Below, piece by piece: positions 23,371-36,433 of a stretch of DNA of 64,000 bases. A program made the position numbers and the translations under genes. The notes below the pieces were generated by a model, which worked only from the letters and a program-made list of their open reading frames with translations, was not told where the DNA came from and made no database searches. Position 1 is the first letter of the stretch; each line of letters opens with the position of its first letter. Origin of the DNA: Styela clava. Taxonomy: Eukaryota; Chordata; Ascidiacea; Stolidobranchia; Styelidae. The stretch is from NCBI RefSeq assembly GCF_964204865.1, contig NC_135251.1, positions 26,908,001 to 26,972,000 of the forward strand, read 5' to 3'.

Positions 23371-24754
23371 CAAAATCCATAGGTGAACCATATGGTTCCG
23401 GACCCCCTCTGGTCCCGGGGAAGTGCCGATTAAAATCGATAAGTAAAAACGGTGCAATAACGCCGTCTTCGCGTTCTGAATATTCAAGCTGGGATTACCG
23501 TGTTTGATATCTGCCGCAAACGCGTTTGCGGGCTCTTTGCGAGAAAACACAAATACTGTATAATCATGCGAGACAGATTTATCACGCGTACCGAACCGGC
23601 CGTGAGCTAACTATATTCAGTAAACTATGCTCGGTGCGGGTTCAGTTGATCGTCGTCATGTTTTGTATTTATGCTTCCAAGCATACTTCATGCGGCTTCT
23701 TGTTTTTGGCCTGTTTTATCGTGTATGTTGGTACTCAGTGCTCCTGATATGAATGCAAAAAGAACTGACGAAGAAATAGCGAAGGAGATGATGATAATGA
23801 AAGCGAGCAAAAATGAATATATCAAGGGACATTTCATAATTATGCAGCTATAGGTACAAAATCAGTGTTTATAGGACTGTCAGTGTGTTGTTTGACAGTT
23901 TGGGACCTTGTCTGTTCGGAGTTTGTTCCATGTAGTCTACATGCTGACATATAACATAGCTAGCCTATACAGGAATTGAGGCTCGTGTATTGTAATGGTA
24001 TGCAGTGAAAAGTGCGAAAACTCAATAACTTCAAACATAGAAATAGCCTATGTGTACCCAGATCGGCAAAAAAAAAGTCATGTCACATATTTTAATGAAG
24101 GGATTTTATTTTCAAAATATGGCATTCTGAAATGCATATCATTATAGTAATCATATAGCGGAGTTAATGACTTCATACCTAAATTTTTTACAGATAGGAA
24201 GTATACTTGTCTGTAGGTTCTGTTAAGTGTCATTAATGTCAAATTGCTGATTTCCACAAATGGTATTACAGTATACAACCAACTGTATACCCGCACATCA
24301 TTGATTCACCAACAAAGTTTAAGCATTAAATTACAGCATTTGAAAGCGATAAAAAATGACTTGACTTGATTTGACCCAGCTAAATAGTGATGCTTCTGCA
24401 ATGTAGTATAATTTAGAAGATAAGTGCTAAGTTTTGTATTTCATCGGAATGGCCAACACTGTATACTTATCTATTCAGAATAAGCTCTGAAAGAATATTT
24501 TAAATGTGGAATATATATATTCCAAACTGTAAACAAATTGGTGCTTGGTTGGTGCCAAATTTAGGGCTCAAAATCAACAATTTTCAAATTAAATCATTTG
24601 AAAATTTTCCTAATCAAAGAAACTACTATATCGAATATAATAAACCTCTAATATGTTTGAACATTCAATTTGTTTTGTAATCGAATTTAGTCGATTTTGG
24701 CACGCAAATCGAAAAAGGTTGCCTACCCCTCCCGCAGGGTGTAACAGATCGTAT
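23371..24754. other. Gene-free spacer before the third duplicated segment
   Basis: 23455-23565 is an inverted relative of the repeat at 8520-8625. About 24360-24680 matches 7900-8205. No coding region or RNA gene is supported in the rest. Confidence 0.5.
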
Positions 24755-24885
24755 CAAAGAGGTCAGGTTCATAATATTTCAAGCTCTTAAGGACCATGTT
24801 ACAACATTAACACCGTTTATTTGGAAAGCTATTGTTGCAATTGATCGAGCTGTTGACATTGATATAAGTCATACAAAATCTGGCC
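24755..24885 (-). pseudogene. Remnant of the A-type exon 1/intron 1 junction
   Basis: Matches gene A from about 1707 to 1840 (shared CTATTGTTGCAATTGATCGAG), covering mainly the start of intron 1 plus the last exon bases. The donor itself is altered and the exon is missing. It marks the same place in the third duplicated segment as 10340-10575 does in the second. Confidence 0.65.
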
Positions 24886-25743
24886 CCCTAGATAAAAGAG
24901 ACCACTTTTTCTTTTATTGCTTGTTCGTCGATCTTTTCAGCAAACCCAGTGATAAGTGATATCAGTGCTGATGCGTGTTTTTCTTGGTCGTTTATATTTG
25001 AGCATTATTTCCGCCATATCGTTAACTATTCAAAGGCAATTTTTGTTTTCATCACAAGTTCGAAACAATGTTCTACTATCAATAAGACACTGGCAATGCG
25101 CCTGTGTTGTGTTTTTTATATGAGATATGATAATATATAATTGACAATTCTACAAATAGCCACAGATGAAGATTTTGAAAGCACTTGACAAAGATAATTG
25201 CCATATATATATGCTGATGCCATTGCTGAAGCTATATTTCCATCAATATCAGCACTATACCCTCCATATCTGCGTGAACACACTTCTAGAACCTCAAACA
25301 TACCAATAACATACTAAGATGTAACAATAGGACACACGTTTGAGGGGTTTATCTCTCATTTACAGGGTGACCCCAGAAACAACTTATCAATACACTATGT
25401 ACCAATACCTAAAGTTGTGGAATCGGTCGTCAAATTGTTCATATTTTCAATAAAACTATTTGGATTAGTTGCATTATTTTTTCATATAGCTTCAATTTTG
25501 TATTTTATGCAATGTAAAATCACATTAAATTATGACTTCGCACTTTTTGTCATTAAATTCCATTGAAACAATGCGCTATAACAATCAAGTGTTGTTTCTT
25601 GTTTGGACAATGGCTGGCAATATAGACTGCCGCTACACGATTACTAAGTACGTCACGATGGCAAGTTCTGAATTTGTTTTTGAAACAGGGTAATTTTATA
25701 TTTTTTAAACTAAAAATAAAACAGTTTTAATTGATGAGTTCAT
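24886..25743. other. Spacer downstream of gene D
   Basis: Matches the spacers below genes B and C (for example the stretch around TTGCTTGTTCGTCGATC and CAATAGGACACACGTTT). No exon visible. Confidence 0.55.
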
Positions 25744-28482
25744 CTACTTCTTTGCCTGCGTTACTTCTATTGGGTAATATGGAAACACGGTGGTTTTGTC
25801 GTTGTGTTTCCAGGCAATTCTTGTCCCCACTATGTCCCAAGCAGAAGAATTCTTTTCGTTTGCTGAATAGTAAAGATCGCCGTTTCCCTCTGGGGCAACT
25901 ACATATTTATTTTTAGAATTGCATTTTAAATGCACACCTCTTCCAATCTGATGCACTGTGAAATCCCTAAAAATAATAATAAATGTGGAGTTTGAAAATA
26001 AAAATTATAAACGCTTCCGTTTTCATTATCAAACTTTCATAGGCAGAAAAACTCTAGTAATACATATTTGTGATTTTGAGTGTGAAAATGAACGGCATCT
26101 ACACGAACAAGATTGATGCAGTGGAGCCTTACTTGAAAATGAGCAAACCCATTGGGTTATAGTTGATTGGGCATTGATAGGCGCGCGACAAGGTGGGTAC
26201 ATGGGAGGGATCTTTTTTAAGTTCGTACTGCAATTATCGTACTAATTGGTTTCTCGGGACGTGAAAGACTGTACTTCGCCGTTCAATCCCCGATGGGCGA
26301 CCGACTGGACAGGAGTTTTTAGTTGAGTTTGTCTGCTTATGCCGTTTGGATATATTTTAAAATTTATCAAACAGGGTCACAGTGAATATGATGTTTTGCC
26401 GATTAGAATGACATTCAAATAAGAAATGAGTAGCTTTCGACATATAGGGCTGAGTTCATTGCATCAATTCTTCTCTTTTTACGTTAGGTCGCTTCAATAT
26501 CATACAGATTTTTATTATTATTACAGAATTAGGCGTTTTACCTTGTCTAGATTACAGATAAAGTTTAGAGTTTTAGTTTAAAGAGCACTTTTTGTCTCGC
26601 AGTGAATAAATGATACCTACGCTGGGGCTGATCCGAACAATAGTTGACTGTTTGCATACAAATTTCCGACTGAAAATTCGTAATTCAGATCAGGACCAAA
26701 GCTGAGCTGCCATTCCTGGTGCGTACTAGTTTGTTGGACTTGGATTGGTGCGTTTATTCGTGCATCTTGGCACATCCATTTTTGTGAACTAGTAGCATTT
26801 TGAATTTCAACGTAATAGGAAGAAAGCATACTGTAAAAATATGTAAATTAATATTAGAGATTTTGGTACTCCTGAAGTATTCGCACCAAGATGTCGCATA
26901 ACCTAAACCCTAACCTGGTACACAACCTGAGTTCAGGTTGTGCGCCATCTTGGTGCACATACTTCAGGAAGTCCGAGATTTTTATATTTACTGGGAATAT
27001 AATGAAACTCTTTCTATTCAGCAACCATTTCCATGTTGCGTTATCAAGATACTTGATTATATCAACTTTCAAAAAGTAAAATGACTCACATTGTGATATC
27101 TTCGAACGAAGGCGTAATGAACCATTCCATATCATCAATAGGATTTTCAGATGTTGTCATTTCCAACATTCCTCCGCTATTACGTAGGTATCTATCACGT
27201 GCATTTTGAGCCCGCAGAAACATCCCGAAGTTTGGTTGAGGCAGCATATGAAAAAATCTACAAAAAATATACAGTTATAATTGGGCTTACCATATTTCTG
27301 AAGCAAAAGTACGGGACAGTGCAAATTGAACAAGCCAACCTTTGTTCGATGCCGAGTATCATAGTAATAGTTAAAACTTTCTCGCTGCCATTTTGGGTAG
27401 ATTATGGGCAACAAAATGAGCTGTAAATCCTATTGAAAAATACCCTCCATTGGATTTTGCTACAAATATTAGGATTCGTTCTTCAACTCGTTAGAAAACT
27501 TTCACTCTGTTGGTATACCAATAATATTGAGAATATTTGTGAGCATATCGCTGGAGGGGATATTTTGAACCCCGACTGTTTGCATTAATACACAGGGCGC
27601 ATTTTTTTTTTTGTATGTTTGTTTTTGGGCGCAGAATTTTTGATCAATTAACACAAATAACTTGAAGTTTTTATTCATTACTTATCGATCTCGATCGATA
27701 AAGTATTTTTTATCTCTACTTACAGATACCATTCCTATTATCTACAATCCAGTAATTCCCAACAAGAAGCTCATGTGTCCCGTGGATCGATCGGAATATT
27801 TTGGGGGTTCATGAGCTATAAAAACAAAACAGCGAAATTGATCCCATTTTTTATTGTGTTTTAGCTTTCATAAACACGACACAATAAACCAGATTACGAA
27901 TTAACACAGAATCTAGCTCACGTGAACAAACATATATATAGTTATAACCTTTCAAAACTTATTCTATTTGGGTACTCCTGTAGTATGCGAAACAATGTGG
28001 CGGACACCGGAACGTAGTTTTTAATAGAAGGTCATACTCATTAGTTTAACGAATCATTAAACTAAGCCATGTTGACGGGCCAGTCAGTACATCTTGCGTG
28101 ATGCAGAAAGGAAAAGTTTATAATTTCTTGTTTTATACTTAAAAACTGTCAATAAATTTAAAAATCAGTATTTGCTTTACCTTCCTTTCCCGTTGTCCTG
28201 CGTGATCTCATCTAACTCTTGTAAAGTAACGCCGTCGCTGTTGAAGTTATACGTAACGTACATCTTTTTTTCGTCTTCTGATAAAATGTAAAAACTCCAC
28301 AAGGCTTCATTATCTAATTTCTCAAGCCCCCACCCTTCCGTTTTGTTGGGATTTAGCTGTACAGGTATATTGTCATGCAAGGATCTGTTTTGTGATATCC
28401 ATTTTCTTCCGTTTCTGTCACCTATTTCAAGCTGGAAGTTCTGATCGTTTTCATTTGTTGTTCTCGCACAATATGATTGCAT
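25744..28482 (-). CDS. Paralogue D, intact four-exon repeat-module protein (300 aa)
   Basis: Exons in transcript order: 28482-28181, 27257-27090 (168 nt), 26830-26621 (210 nt), 25966-25744. Donors are GTAAAG, GTGAGT and GTAGGT; all introns are phase 2. The ATG at 28482 gives MQSYCAR with no signal peptide. Module landmarks: KWISQN, WGLE, LWSFY, KKMYVTY; FGMFLRAQN, RYLRN, WFITPSF; QKWMCQD, QVQQT, EWQL, GNLYA; KYVVAP, GNGDLYY, AWDI, ending TQAKK. It is close to C. Intron 2 contains a 110-bp MITE, and intron 1 shares the GGGGGTTCATGAG block with B. The open frame across four exons despite transposon insertions in introns suggests coding constraint. Family unrecognised. Confidence 0.8.
26865..26974. 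mobile_element. 110-bp palindromic MITE in intron 2 of gene D
   Basis: Inverted ends: GGTACTCCTGAAGTAT at the left, ATACTTCAGGAAGTCC at the right, with an inner CACCAAGATG/CATCTTGGTG pair. Flanked by an 8-bp duplication GAGATTTT (26857-26864 and 26975-26982). The corresponding introns of B and C lack it. A related end fragment, GGTACTCCTGTAGTATGCG, sits near 27971 in intron 1. Confidence 0.85.
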
Positions 28483-30710
28483 GATCACAATATTCTTTAC
28501 ATAGATGTGCTCACTAATTATGATTACTGATTAAATTTTGAGTATATTTGTGTATCATAAAAGGTCACAGAGAAATAAACACACTAAGCACAAATTTGAG
28601 CTGTTCTTAAATAGCCCTTTATGATGTATGCTGCTATGTACTGCATTAACCCACGTACTAGTGAGTTTATCATTCATTCAAAAGCTCAAACGATTTGAAT
28701 ATCCCAATCAAAGTTCATACTACGTACACAAAATTTGGTTCACGGTTGTTTTCGCAGAAATCAAATAATAAATTCAATTTGGAAATATATATAATAAACT
28801 GAAACTGCAGAGGTTTTGAATGCTTCGCCTGAAGAAGATATATATCAAAAATTGATTTCGAAATTCTAAAGTCTGGGAATAATTCTAAAAACTCTTCATT
28901 TCTAATTGCGAAACATTTTGACTAAGTTTTACGTTTACACAGATAAGCTATGCTAAGGATGCAAGCAAATTTAATGTGAAAGAATATTTATTCTCAGTGA
29001 GGTAGCTTTCGTCCTTTTTGTATGTATCAAAGATTTATGTATGCAACACCAGAAAGATGTATAAGTCCCTGTATTAAAAACTGACGCTACATCGTGAGTT
29101 GAAACAAGATTGTTCCATAAATCAAAATAATCGGATGAATGGGGCGGGGCCTAGCTACTGTAATTTCTGGCTCTAAAACTTACTTTTATCTAGAAGAATT
29201 CACTCACGTACTCGGTTCCATTAGATTCAATTATCGGGGTTTTCTTCGTACATCACATTATAAGTTATATCTGTATATACAGAGAGGAGGTAGTTGAATC
29301 TTGATGAATGGGTGTTATTTCAGTAATCGAATACTATTGAAAACATTGCTTGTTATGAATACATGTGCGCTGACGCAAAGGCGAGAACATTCGTTGACGC
29401 CACTTTGGCAATTTAGGATGGTAACGCAAACCTTCGAAGGCTGGAAAAATACTATCTCAGGCCCTACGTCTCAATTAATTTGATAGAGCGCTTGCAAAAT
29501 AGCCAATATCCAAAAAATGAAGTACCGTATATTCTCGTTTTACCGCCCGATCTTCAATAATGGTCCGTTTGAATAGCCGCATGTGTGAACAAAACATAAA
29601 AATAAATAAGGGCCGGAGCTTTGAATACCCGCCCCATGTAAAAGCTGATTTTCAGTGGTAGAGAACAATATGAAATAAGGAGCGCTTTTGTCACAACGCT
29701 GTTGAATTTTAAGCGCTGGTAGATAACACTCACGTCTTAGGCGTCCAATTACATACCAGATAGCATTGATTACGTGACACCGTGGTTCTCAAACTGGTAG
29801 TCGCGACTCCCAAATGCGTCTTTTCAATATTGATAGGGCGTCGCAAAACTTTTTTCCTTTTGCGGATTTGTACTTGCGGTGCGTAGAAAAAGTCAAAATT
29901 TTGTTATTCTGTTTAAATCATACTTGAGAACTGGAAATGACAATATTTTAGTTATTGTAACGATCGATCTTATCTATATATATATATTTTTTTTATATAT
30001 TTTTGTGTATAATTTTACTTTAAAAATAACAATCGCCCGTGCTTGAATAAGATCCCGGTTAGTGAGTTTGGTTAAAAAAGTATGGGCCCGGGCAACAAAA
30101 CGAGCAAATACGGTAATTGATATTCATCATGAGCATTACAGGTTACATTGATGAAATATTGTTTATACCTTGGTTATTTCGAATATCAATTTCTTCACTT
30201 CCTAAATATTGGATATTTCGCGCTAACCAGTTAATTGAATGTTTACAAGTTTTTACTTTGACTCATTATAATTCTCAAAGAAATATGAATAGCCTATGGA
30301 CATGAAAGCCAAAACAAAATATGTTATTCACAATTTCCCCGAAACCATATCCTGAACCAAGCTCCAACGGGCTGGCCATATCCATGGGTTTAGTGTAGTT
30401 TACTACCACAAGTACTTCTAGTGAGCGTGTCGTAAATATTCTTTTGCATATGTCATTTCACACCTCAACCTAACTGGGCCATCTAAAAAATATGTCACTA
30501 CACCTGATTGCTTGTCGTACTCGCACCAAAACATTTCCGGTAAGCGAGCAACGATTTCGAATCAAAGAGGAGACAGCCATCACGCTTGGTGGGATACAAG
30601 AACCGTGCTTCGATGAGTAAAAATAGCGAAATTCAGGGTCAAATATCAGATCTCATAGAATTCACAAGAAATTCATGAGTATTTAAATTTCTAGCGATGA
30701 TAACAATTTT
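28483..30710. other. Upstream flank of gene D, right part of the third duplicated segment
   Basis: 28490-28700 matches the upstream flanks of B and C; 28750-29130 matches 16660-17100. No exon is supported. The region also carries the TA-flanked element listed separately. Confidence 0.5.
29525..30113. mobile_element. TA-flanked element, Tc1/mariner-like ends
   Basis: Left end CCGTATATTCTCGTTTTACC, right end CAAAACGAGCAAATACGG, with TA on both sides (29523-29524 and 30114-30115). A fragment resembling a hAT end (GTGGTTCTCAAACTGG) is nested near 29782. No transposase frame is visible. Confidence 0.7.
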
Positions 30711-31375
30711 TAATAAAAAATTTAAAATCAATCGTAAAGTTGGAACGTGAATTCCAATCCACTCAACGTTATTGCAGTGGAGTCCTATTCGCACCCGCCT
30801 TGAAGAATTATGCGCAATCTCCCAGCTTCTAGTAACTGCACAACCAAAGTAAAGAGGCAACGAGATCCTTAGAAAACGAACTGTATTCATCAATCTCCAC
30901 ATATGGGTAAAATGTAGCTACGGCACAAAAACTTGAAAACAAACGATAAAACTAATTTATAACGACACGGATGCACTATGAACAAGCAATGAAAGAATGA
31001 CAAAATAGCATTCACAATGACAAGCTATAATAACCAATACTAAAGAGGACCTAACTGAGCTAAATTAATATAACAGATTTCACGAAACCCGCACCCCTAA
31101 TGTAAGCTATATCCAAGACAAATATCAATACTAAACGACACTTTCGCAATCCCACAATGCCGTATAGAACAAAGTATCAGGGAAGCGTTATCTCAAAACC
31201 CGAGGAAAAAGGTTCACTCCCTATATCTTCACTATGGCGCAATAATGAGTCACCGTCAACAGGTAATAAAGATAATGAAGATACAACATAATTCGTCTGG
31301 GATTGTTAATATAATAGAGAAATATAAATGGACAAAAGTGTGAGGCGTGCGAGGTCAAATCTACAATTCCGGCCC
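30711..31375 (-). repeat. LTR-like repeat paired with 38464-38983
   Basis: Shares long stretches with 38464-38983 (for example around GGAACGTGAATTCCAATCCA and CAATCCCACAATGCCGTATA), with about 150 bases missing from the second copy. On the minus strand both begin TGT next to ATTTGACCTCGCACGCC. They bracket the BEL/Pao remnant, so they may be its LTRs, but the far end does not show a clean CA. Confidence 0.5.
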
Positions 31376-31724
31376 CAGATAATTTAGACTTATATTTATC
31401 TCAATAAAAGAGGTGATCGAAGTAGCCGAACACAAAACATATAAGTAAACCAAAAAAAAAATGATGAATACGAAATTGTGCATGGAAAAATGTGAACAGT
31501 GTGAAATGTGGGGCTGGGAATTTCAGGGAAAACACTTTAACCGTTAACCGGGTAAAATTAACCGGTTAACCGCCGCGTGACGTTTGACGTAATAATTTAT
31601 AATTTCAGCTTGTTACGTCACAATGCTTATAAAGCAATTTCGCGTGTTCTTATCCCGGTATCGCTTATTAAAATTATTCACGAATCGAGATAGTTTCATG
31701 ATTACTCTGCTGCAAGAGATAGGC

Positions 31725-31986
31725 AGCGTGGTTCATGTGGAAGTATTTTAGAAAACCTGATTCCGTTGTTAAACGTCATTTATGTCACAAATTATCAGTG
31801 TTCGATGTGCAAATTTTACTTCGAGATATATCATATAAAGAAAAACGTCATCAACTGCGCACTTGTTGTATGACATTGAATATCCGATTTTGCAATGAAA
31901 TCGGAATAAATATTTCGAAATCGGAAAATATATTTCGAAATCGACCGAAAACTGATTCTGAATTCATCATTGTCAAATTTCCATAA
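31725..31986 (+). pseudogene. hAT transposase BED-finger remnant
   Basis: The reading VWKYFRKPDSVVKRHLCHKLS-like at about 31732-31800 (seen as FMWKYFRKPDSVV then HLCHKLS) follows the pattern at the N-terminus of hAT transposases. The first expected cysteine is replaced, and the frame soon loses similarity, so it is a non-functional relic. Confidence 0.5.
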
Positions 31987-32082
31987 TCAGCAAACTTGGT
32001 ACTTCCATTATGCACAGTCCTTACCCACACAGTTAATAATATTCATTAAATGCCACATAAGATAAATTTGAGATGACGTAAT

Positions 32083-32305
32083 TGTAATGTCCATGGAATA
32101 CTGATATATTATATGTCTTATATTTGGTCTATGACGTAATAATATGAGGACATCTAGTGATCTAGTTTAGGCCACATGACAGAACATTCTAGAACTACTC
32201 TCGGTGAGCGACGGACGTATGTTGTATTTCTATTTACTTTCATGCAATATATTCTGTGAACAATTGAAGCCTGTGTTACTTGGATTCAAGACCTTGAATA
32301 TTACA
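32083..32305 (+). repeat. 5' LTR of the Gypsy element
   Basis: 223 bp, TGTAATG to ATTACA. Differs from the 3' LTR at ACTGATAT (versus ACTGCTAT) and GGCCACATG (versus GGCCATATG). Confidence 0.93.
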
Positions 32306-32307
32306 TC

Positions 32308-32318
32308 TGGCGACGAGG
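32308..32318 (+). other. Primer binding site, serine tRNA type
   Basis: TGGCGACGAGG begins two bases after the 5' LTR. It is complementary to the 3' end CCTCGTCGCCA expected of serine tRNA(GCT) in animals. Confidence 0.75.
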
Positions 32319-32439
32319 AATATTTTAAGTCTCCAACATACGTGGAATACAGAAGCTCGTCGGGGGGAAAAGTTTGCTTTAAGTGCTACCGTAACGTTAC
32401 TTACAGACTTAGTGTCACCGCTAATTTCAAACGTGAAAA

Positions 32440-35138
32440 ATGGCGTCTGCGTTACCGGACTATCCAATTTTTGATTGCGCTGATTTGTCAAGTGCCGGAC
32501 CAAGATGGAAGAAATGGCACTTGCAATGAATATCAAAGATTCTGATGAAGATAAGCAACGGAAGAATTCTCTAATGTTGCACTACATGGGTGAGCAATGT
32601 TACGATATTTATGAAACCTTGAAGGAGGAAAATGATACTTTTGCTGATACAAGAAGAAAATTGACCGAATATTTTGTTCCCAAAGCCAATAGTGAGTACG
32701 AAATTTATTTGTTTCGCAACACAAAACAACATGAGGGTGAGTCACTTGATCAATTTTGTACACGACTTAAGAAAATGGCTGTAAATTGTGAGTTCGATCC
32801 TGAAAAGGTAGAAGGGGAAATCAAAAGTCAAATAATTCAGGGATGCAAATCGTCAGAATTAAGGAAAAAATGTTTAAGCAAAAAGATGGATTTAAAAACC
32901 CTACTCGACAATGGTAAAGCAATGGAACTGGCAAAATCTCATCTGTCTGTGATGGAAGGAAACACTGAAGAAACTGCACAAGAGAATGCGTATCGGATCA
33001 AATCAGTGAACCAAAACAAAACACGCAAGAAAAACAATTACTCAGTGAAAATTTGTTTTTATTGTGGCGGCTCGTTTCCACACAAAGGTCAGTGTCCTGC
33101 TAAAGGGCGAAAATGTTTTAATTGCAATGATTATGGTCATTTTGCAAAGTTTTGTAGGAAGCCAAAACAGAAGAAGTTTTCACGTTCTGTTAATAATTTG
33201 AAAGCAAGCTCAAACAACTCAAGTAAAGTTGAATCTCAAAGTTGTGCAAATTCTGAATACTCAATGAAGGTTGAACAGTCTCAGATTTGTAATAAGCTTC
33301 CAACAGTTGAAGTGGATTTTAATAGTGTTAAATGCTGTTTTATTGTTGACAGTGGTTCTAGTGTTAACATCCTAGACAACAAAGCGTATCAAGAAATACG
33401 GAGGAATACTTCCAAATGTTGCAGGTTGTGTCCTGCTGATACAAAGTTATTTGCTTATGGTAGTGAAAAACCACTGCAGTTAATTGGCAAATTTGCTGCA
33501 AATGTGAAGTCAAATGATGGCCAGCAACTGTCAGCTGATTTCTATATAACGAAACATGCCAAAGGTTGTTTAATGTCCAATGACACAGCAAAACAACTTG
33601 GAATACTGAAGATTATACATTCCGTTGAAAATGAACGAGAAAAGCGTACAAAGGAAATTCTGTCAGAGTATGATAGTATATTTCATGGTGTCGGAAAACT
33701 CAAAGGATACCAGTTAAAGCTGAACATCGATGAATCTGTGGATCCAGTACATCAAAAACACAGAAGAGTACCATTTGAAACCAGAGCTAAAGTGGAAAAA
33801 GCTATTAAAGAGCTATATGAAAATGATATCTGTGAAGATGTGGATAATACACCAACTCCGTGGGTATCTCCTATAGTTGTGGTACCTAAATCCAGTGATC
33901 CTGATAATATTCGATTGTGTACGGATATGAGAGCTGCGAATAAAGCTATCAAAAGGGTGAAACATCCAATGCCAACAATGGATGAGCTAATTCATGACCT
34001 GAATGGTTGCAAGGTATTTTCAAAACTTGATTTAAATCAAGGATACCATCAAATAGAGTTACACCCAGGCAGCAGATATATTACAACGTTCAGTACACAC
34101 CTTGGGATCCATAGACATAAACGTCTCAATTTCGGGGTGAATGCAGCGACTGAAAAATTCCAGTTTATAATTGAACAAGTTCTTCAAGGACTAGAAGGCG
34201 TGAAGAATATTTCGGATGACATCTATATTTTTAGCAAAAATGATGATGGTCACGAGAAGCATATCAGAGCATGTTTACAACGAATCAAAGAAAAAGGTCT
34301 TACGCTTAATAAAAGAAAATGTGAGTTTTTCAAATCATCTATGGAGTTCTACGGTAATATTTTTGGTGAACGTGGAGTGTCTCCTGATCCAAAGAAAATT
34401 AAAGCACTCAAAGAAGCTTTCAGACCTACAGATAAATCACAAGTGAAGTATTTGTTAGGCATGGCACAATATCTCTCAAGATTCATTAAAGATTTAGCAA
34501 TTCTTGTGAAGCCGCTGAGGGAATTGACAAAAAAAAATTCTGATTTCATCTGGAGTGATGAATGTGAAAGTGCCTGGCTGAAGTTGAAAGAAAATCTAAC
34601 AAGTGACACGGTTATGTCATATTTTGATCCTGATCTAAAGACTGAATTAATTGTAGATGGATCGCCATTCGGAATAGGAGCAATTTTGACACAAAAAAGC
34701 TCAAAAAGTGGAAAAGTACAAGTTGTTGCTTATGCATCAAGAAGTCTTGATGATGTTGAAACTCGTTACTCTCAAATCGAACGTGAAGCACTGGCTGTTC
34801 GTTGGGGAGTTGAACACTTTCACTTGTACCTATATGGAATGAATTTCAATGTTATCACTGACCACAGACCATTGGTTAGTATATTTTCAAATGTTACTGC
34901 AAAGCCTTCTCCAAGAATAGAAAGATGGTGTTTACGACTACAGCAATATGATTTTGTTGTGATATACAGACCTGGAGCGAATAATCCAGCAGATTATTTG
35001 TCACGCCATCCATCGAAAGCAGAGAATAACTGTGATCTGAAAATTGCAGAAGAATTTCTGAACTATGTGTGTGAAAGTGCTTGTCCAAAAGCGATCACAC
35101 TAAAAGAAATAGAAGAAGAGACTTTCAATACCCTATGA
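32440..35138 (+). pseudogene. Gypsy gag-protease-RT-RNase H ORF with broken gag start
   Basis: The long open frame is 32505-35138. The natural gag start is probably the ATG at 32440: its frame reads ALPDYPIFD and AGPRWKKW, as in Mag-like Gag proteins, then stops within 30 codons, while the main frame resumes as LAMNIKDS. A small deletion with frameshift is inferred. Further domains: two zinc knuckles (CFYCGG...QC and CFNCNDYGHFAKFC), aspartic protease DSGSSVN, RT with LDLNQGYHQI and ISDDIYIF, and RNase H with VDGSPFGIGA, EREALA and TDHRPL. The frame ends at 35138 just before the integrase, which lies one frame back. Confidence 0.88.
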
Positions 35139-36433
35139 TGCAAAATGTAAAAAAATGCATTGTTTCTGGAAAATGGCAAGATTATCGAAACTGTGAAGAA
35201 ATGCGAAATTTTGAAAGTTTATCTAGTGAATTGAGCATAACTGAACAAGGCATAATTCTTCGTGGACATCGTATAGTAGTTCCTGTGAAGATGAGAAAGC
35301 AAATGGTCTCCATAGCACATGAGGGACATCAAGGAGTTGCTAAAACAAAAGCATTGATTAGAGCAAAGTTGTGGTTTCCTAATATTGACTCAATGGTGGA
35401 AAACTACATAAAAAATTGCCCAGCTTGTGCCGCTGTTACAAAAGATGAAAGATTCCAACCTTTACGAATGAGTAAATTGCCAAGAGCTGTTTGGAAATCT
35501 CTTAGTGCTGATTTCTGTGGACCGTATCGTAGTGGTGAATATCTCTTGGTAGTCATTGACAACTACTCAAGATTTCCTGTAGTTGAACTCGTAAAATCGA
35601 CATCAGCTCGTAGCGTGATTCCAATCTTTGACAAAATGCTCAAGCCAGATAATGGAACACCGTTTCAAAGTCACGAATTTAAAAGATTCATGGACTACTG
35701 TGGAATTCATCATCAGAAAATAACTCCGTTATGGCCAAGAGGAAATGCCCAAGCTGAAAATTTCATGAAACCACTAAATAAAGCAATCAAAACTGCTACA
35801 GTTGAAGGAAAATCATGGAAACAAGAATTGTATAAATTTCTAAGAAATTACAGAGCGACTCCACATGTAACAACACATAAAGCTCCTGCTGAACTGCTTT
35901 ATGGAAGAAATATTAAAGTTTTATTTCCTGAAGTAATAAAAGTTGCAGATGATAAAGAATTGCGAGAATGTGATTCGAAACAGAAAACCATACAGAAAAG
36001 GTATGCTGATAAGAGACTTTGCACAAGACCTGCTTCTCAACTGCATATTGGTGACATGGTGTTGGTTCGACAAAGAAGATATAACAAGTTAACTCCAGCA
36101 TATAACCCAGAGCCTATGACTGTTGTTGCTGTGAAGGGAAGTATGGTTACTGCAAGAAGTCCTGGTTTGGGTAACAAAACCAGAAATATATCTCAGTTTA
36201 AAAAGGTGAATGATCGACAATTTCAGACTCATGTTCCTGAAATATCAGATGAAATGGAAGTGGCTGCTGATATAATTCCTGAGGCATCAAATGAATCTGA
36301 TTCTCCAGCTGATGAGCAGATTTCATCTAGTTTCTCAAATAATCAACCTCATAACGAGATAGTGGCTCATCGCAAATCAAAGCGTTCAATCAAACTGCCT
36401 AAACGCTCCAGAGATTATAAATTGTATAAATGA
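35081..36433 (+). pseudogene. Gypsy integrase in a shifted frame, with internal deletion
   Basis: This frame has no natural ATG at its start and overlaps the preceding one by 58 bases. It carries the zinc-binding region (HEGHQG ... CPAC), the catalytic core with ADFCGPY, KPDNGTPF and NAQAEN (D, D, E), and a C-terminal part ending near KLPKRSRDYKLYK. Between the first two catalytic aspartates there are only about 45 residues, where Gypsy integrases usually have about 10-15 more; the stretch that normally precedes the second D is missing (FDKML joins directly to KPDNG). That in-frame deletion plus the frame change suggests the enzyme is dead. Confidence 0.88.

Noticed and set aside
30711..31375. 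Firm call as a BEL/Pao LTR
   Set aside because: One boundary lacks the TG..CA rule and the second copy is partly deleted, so it is listed only as LTR-like.
32204..32545. 113-codon plus-strand frame starting in the 5' LTR
   Set aside because: Covers LTR, primer site and leader; overlaps the gag start in another frame.
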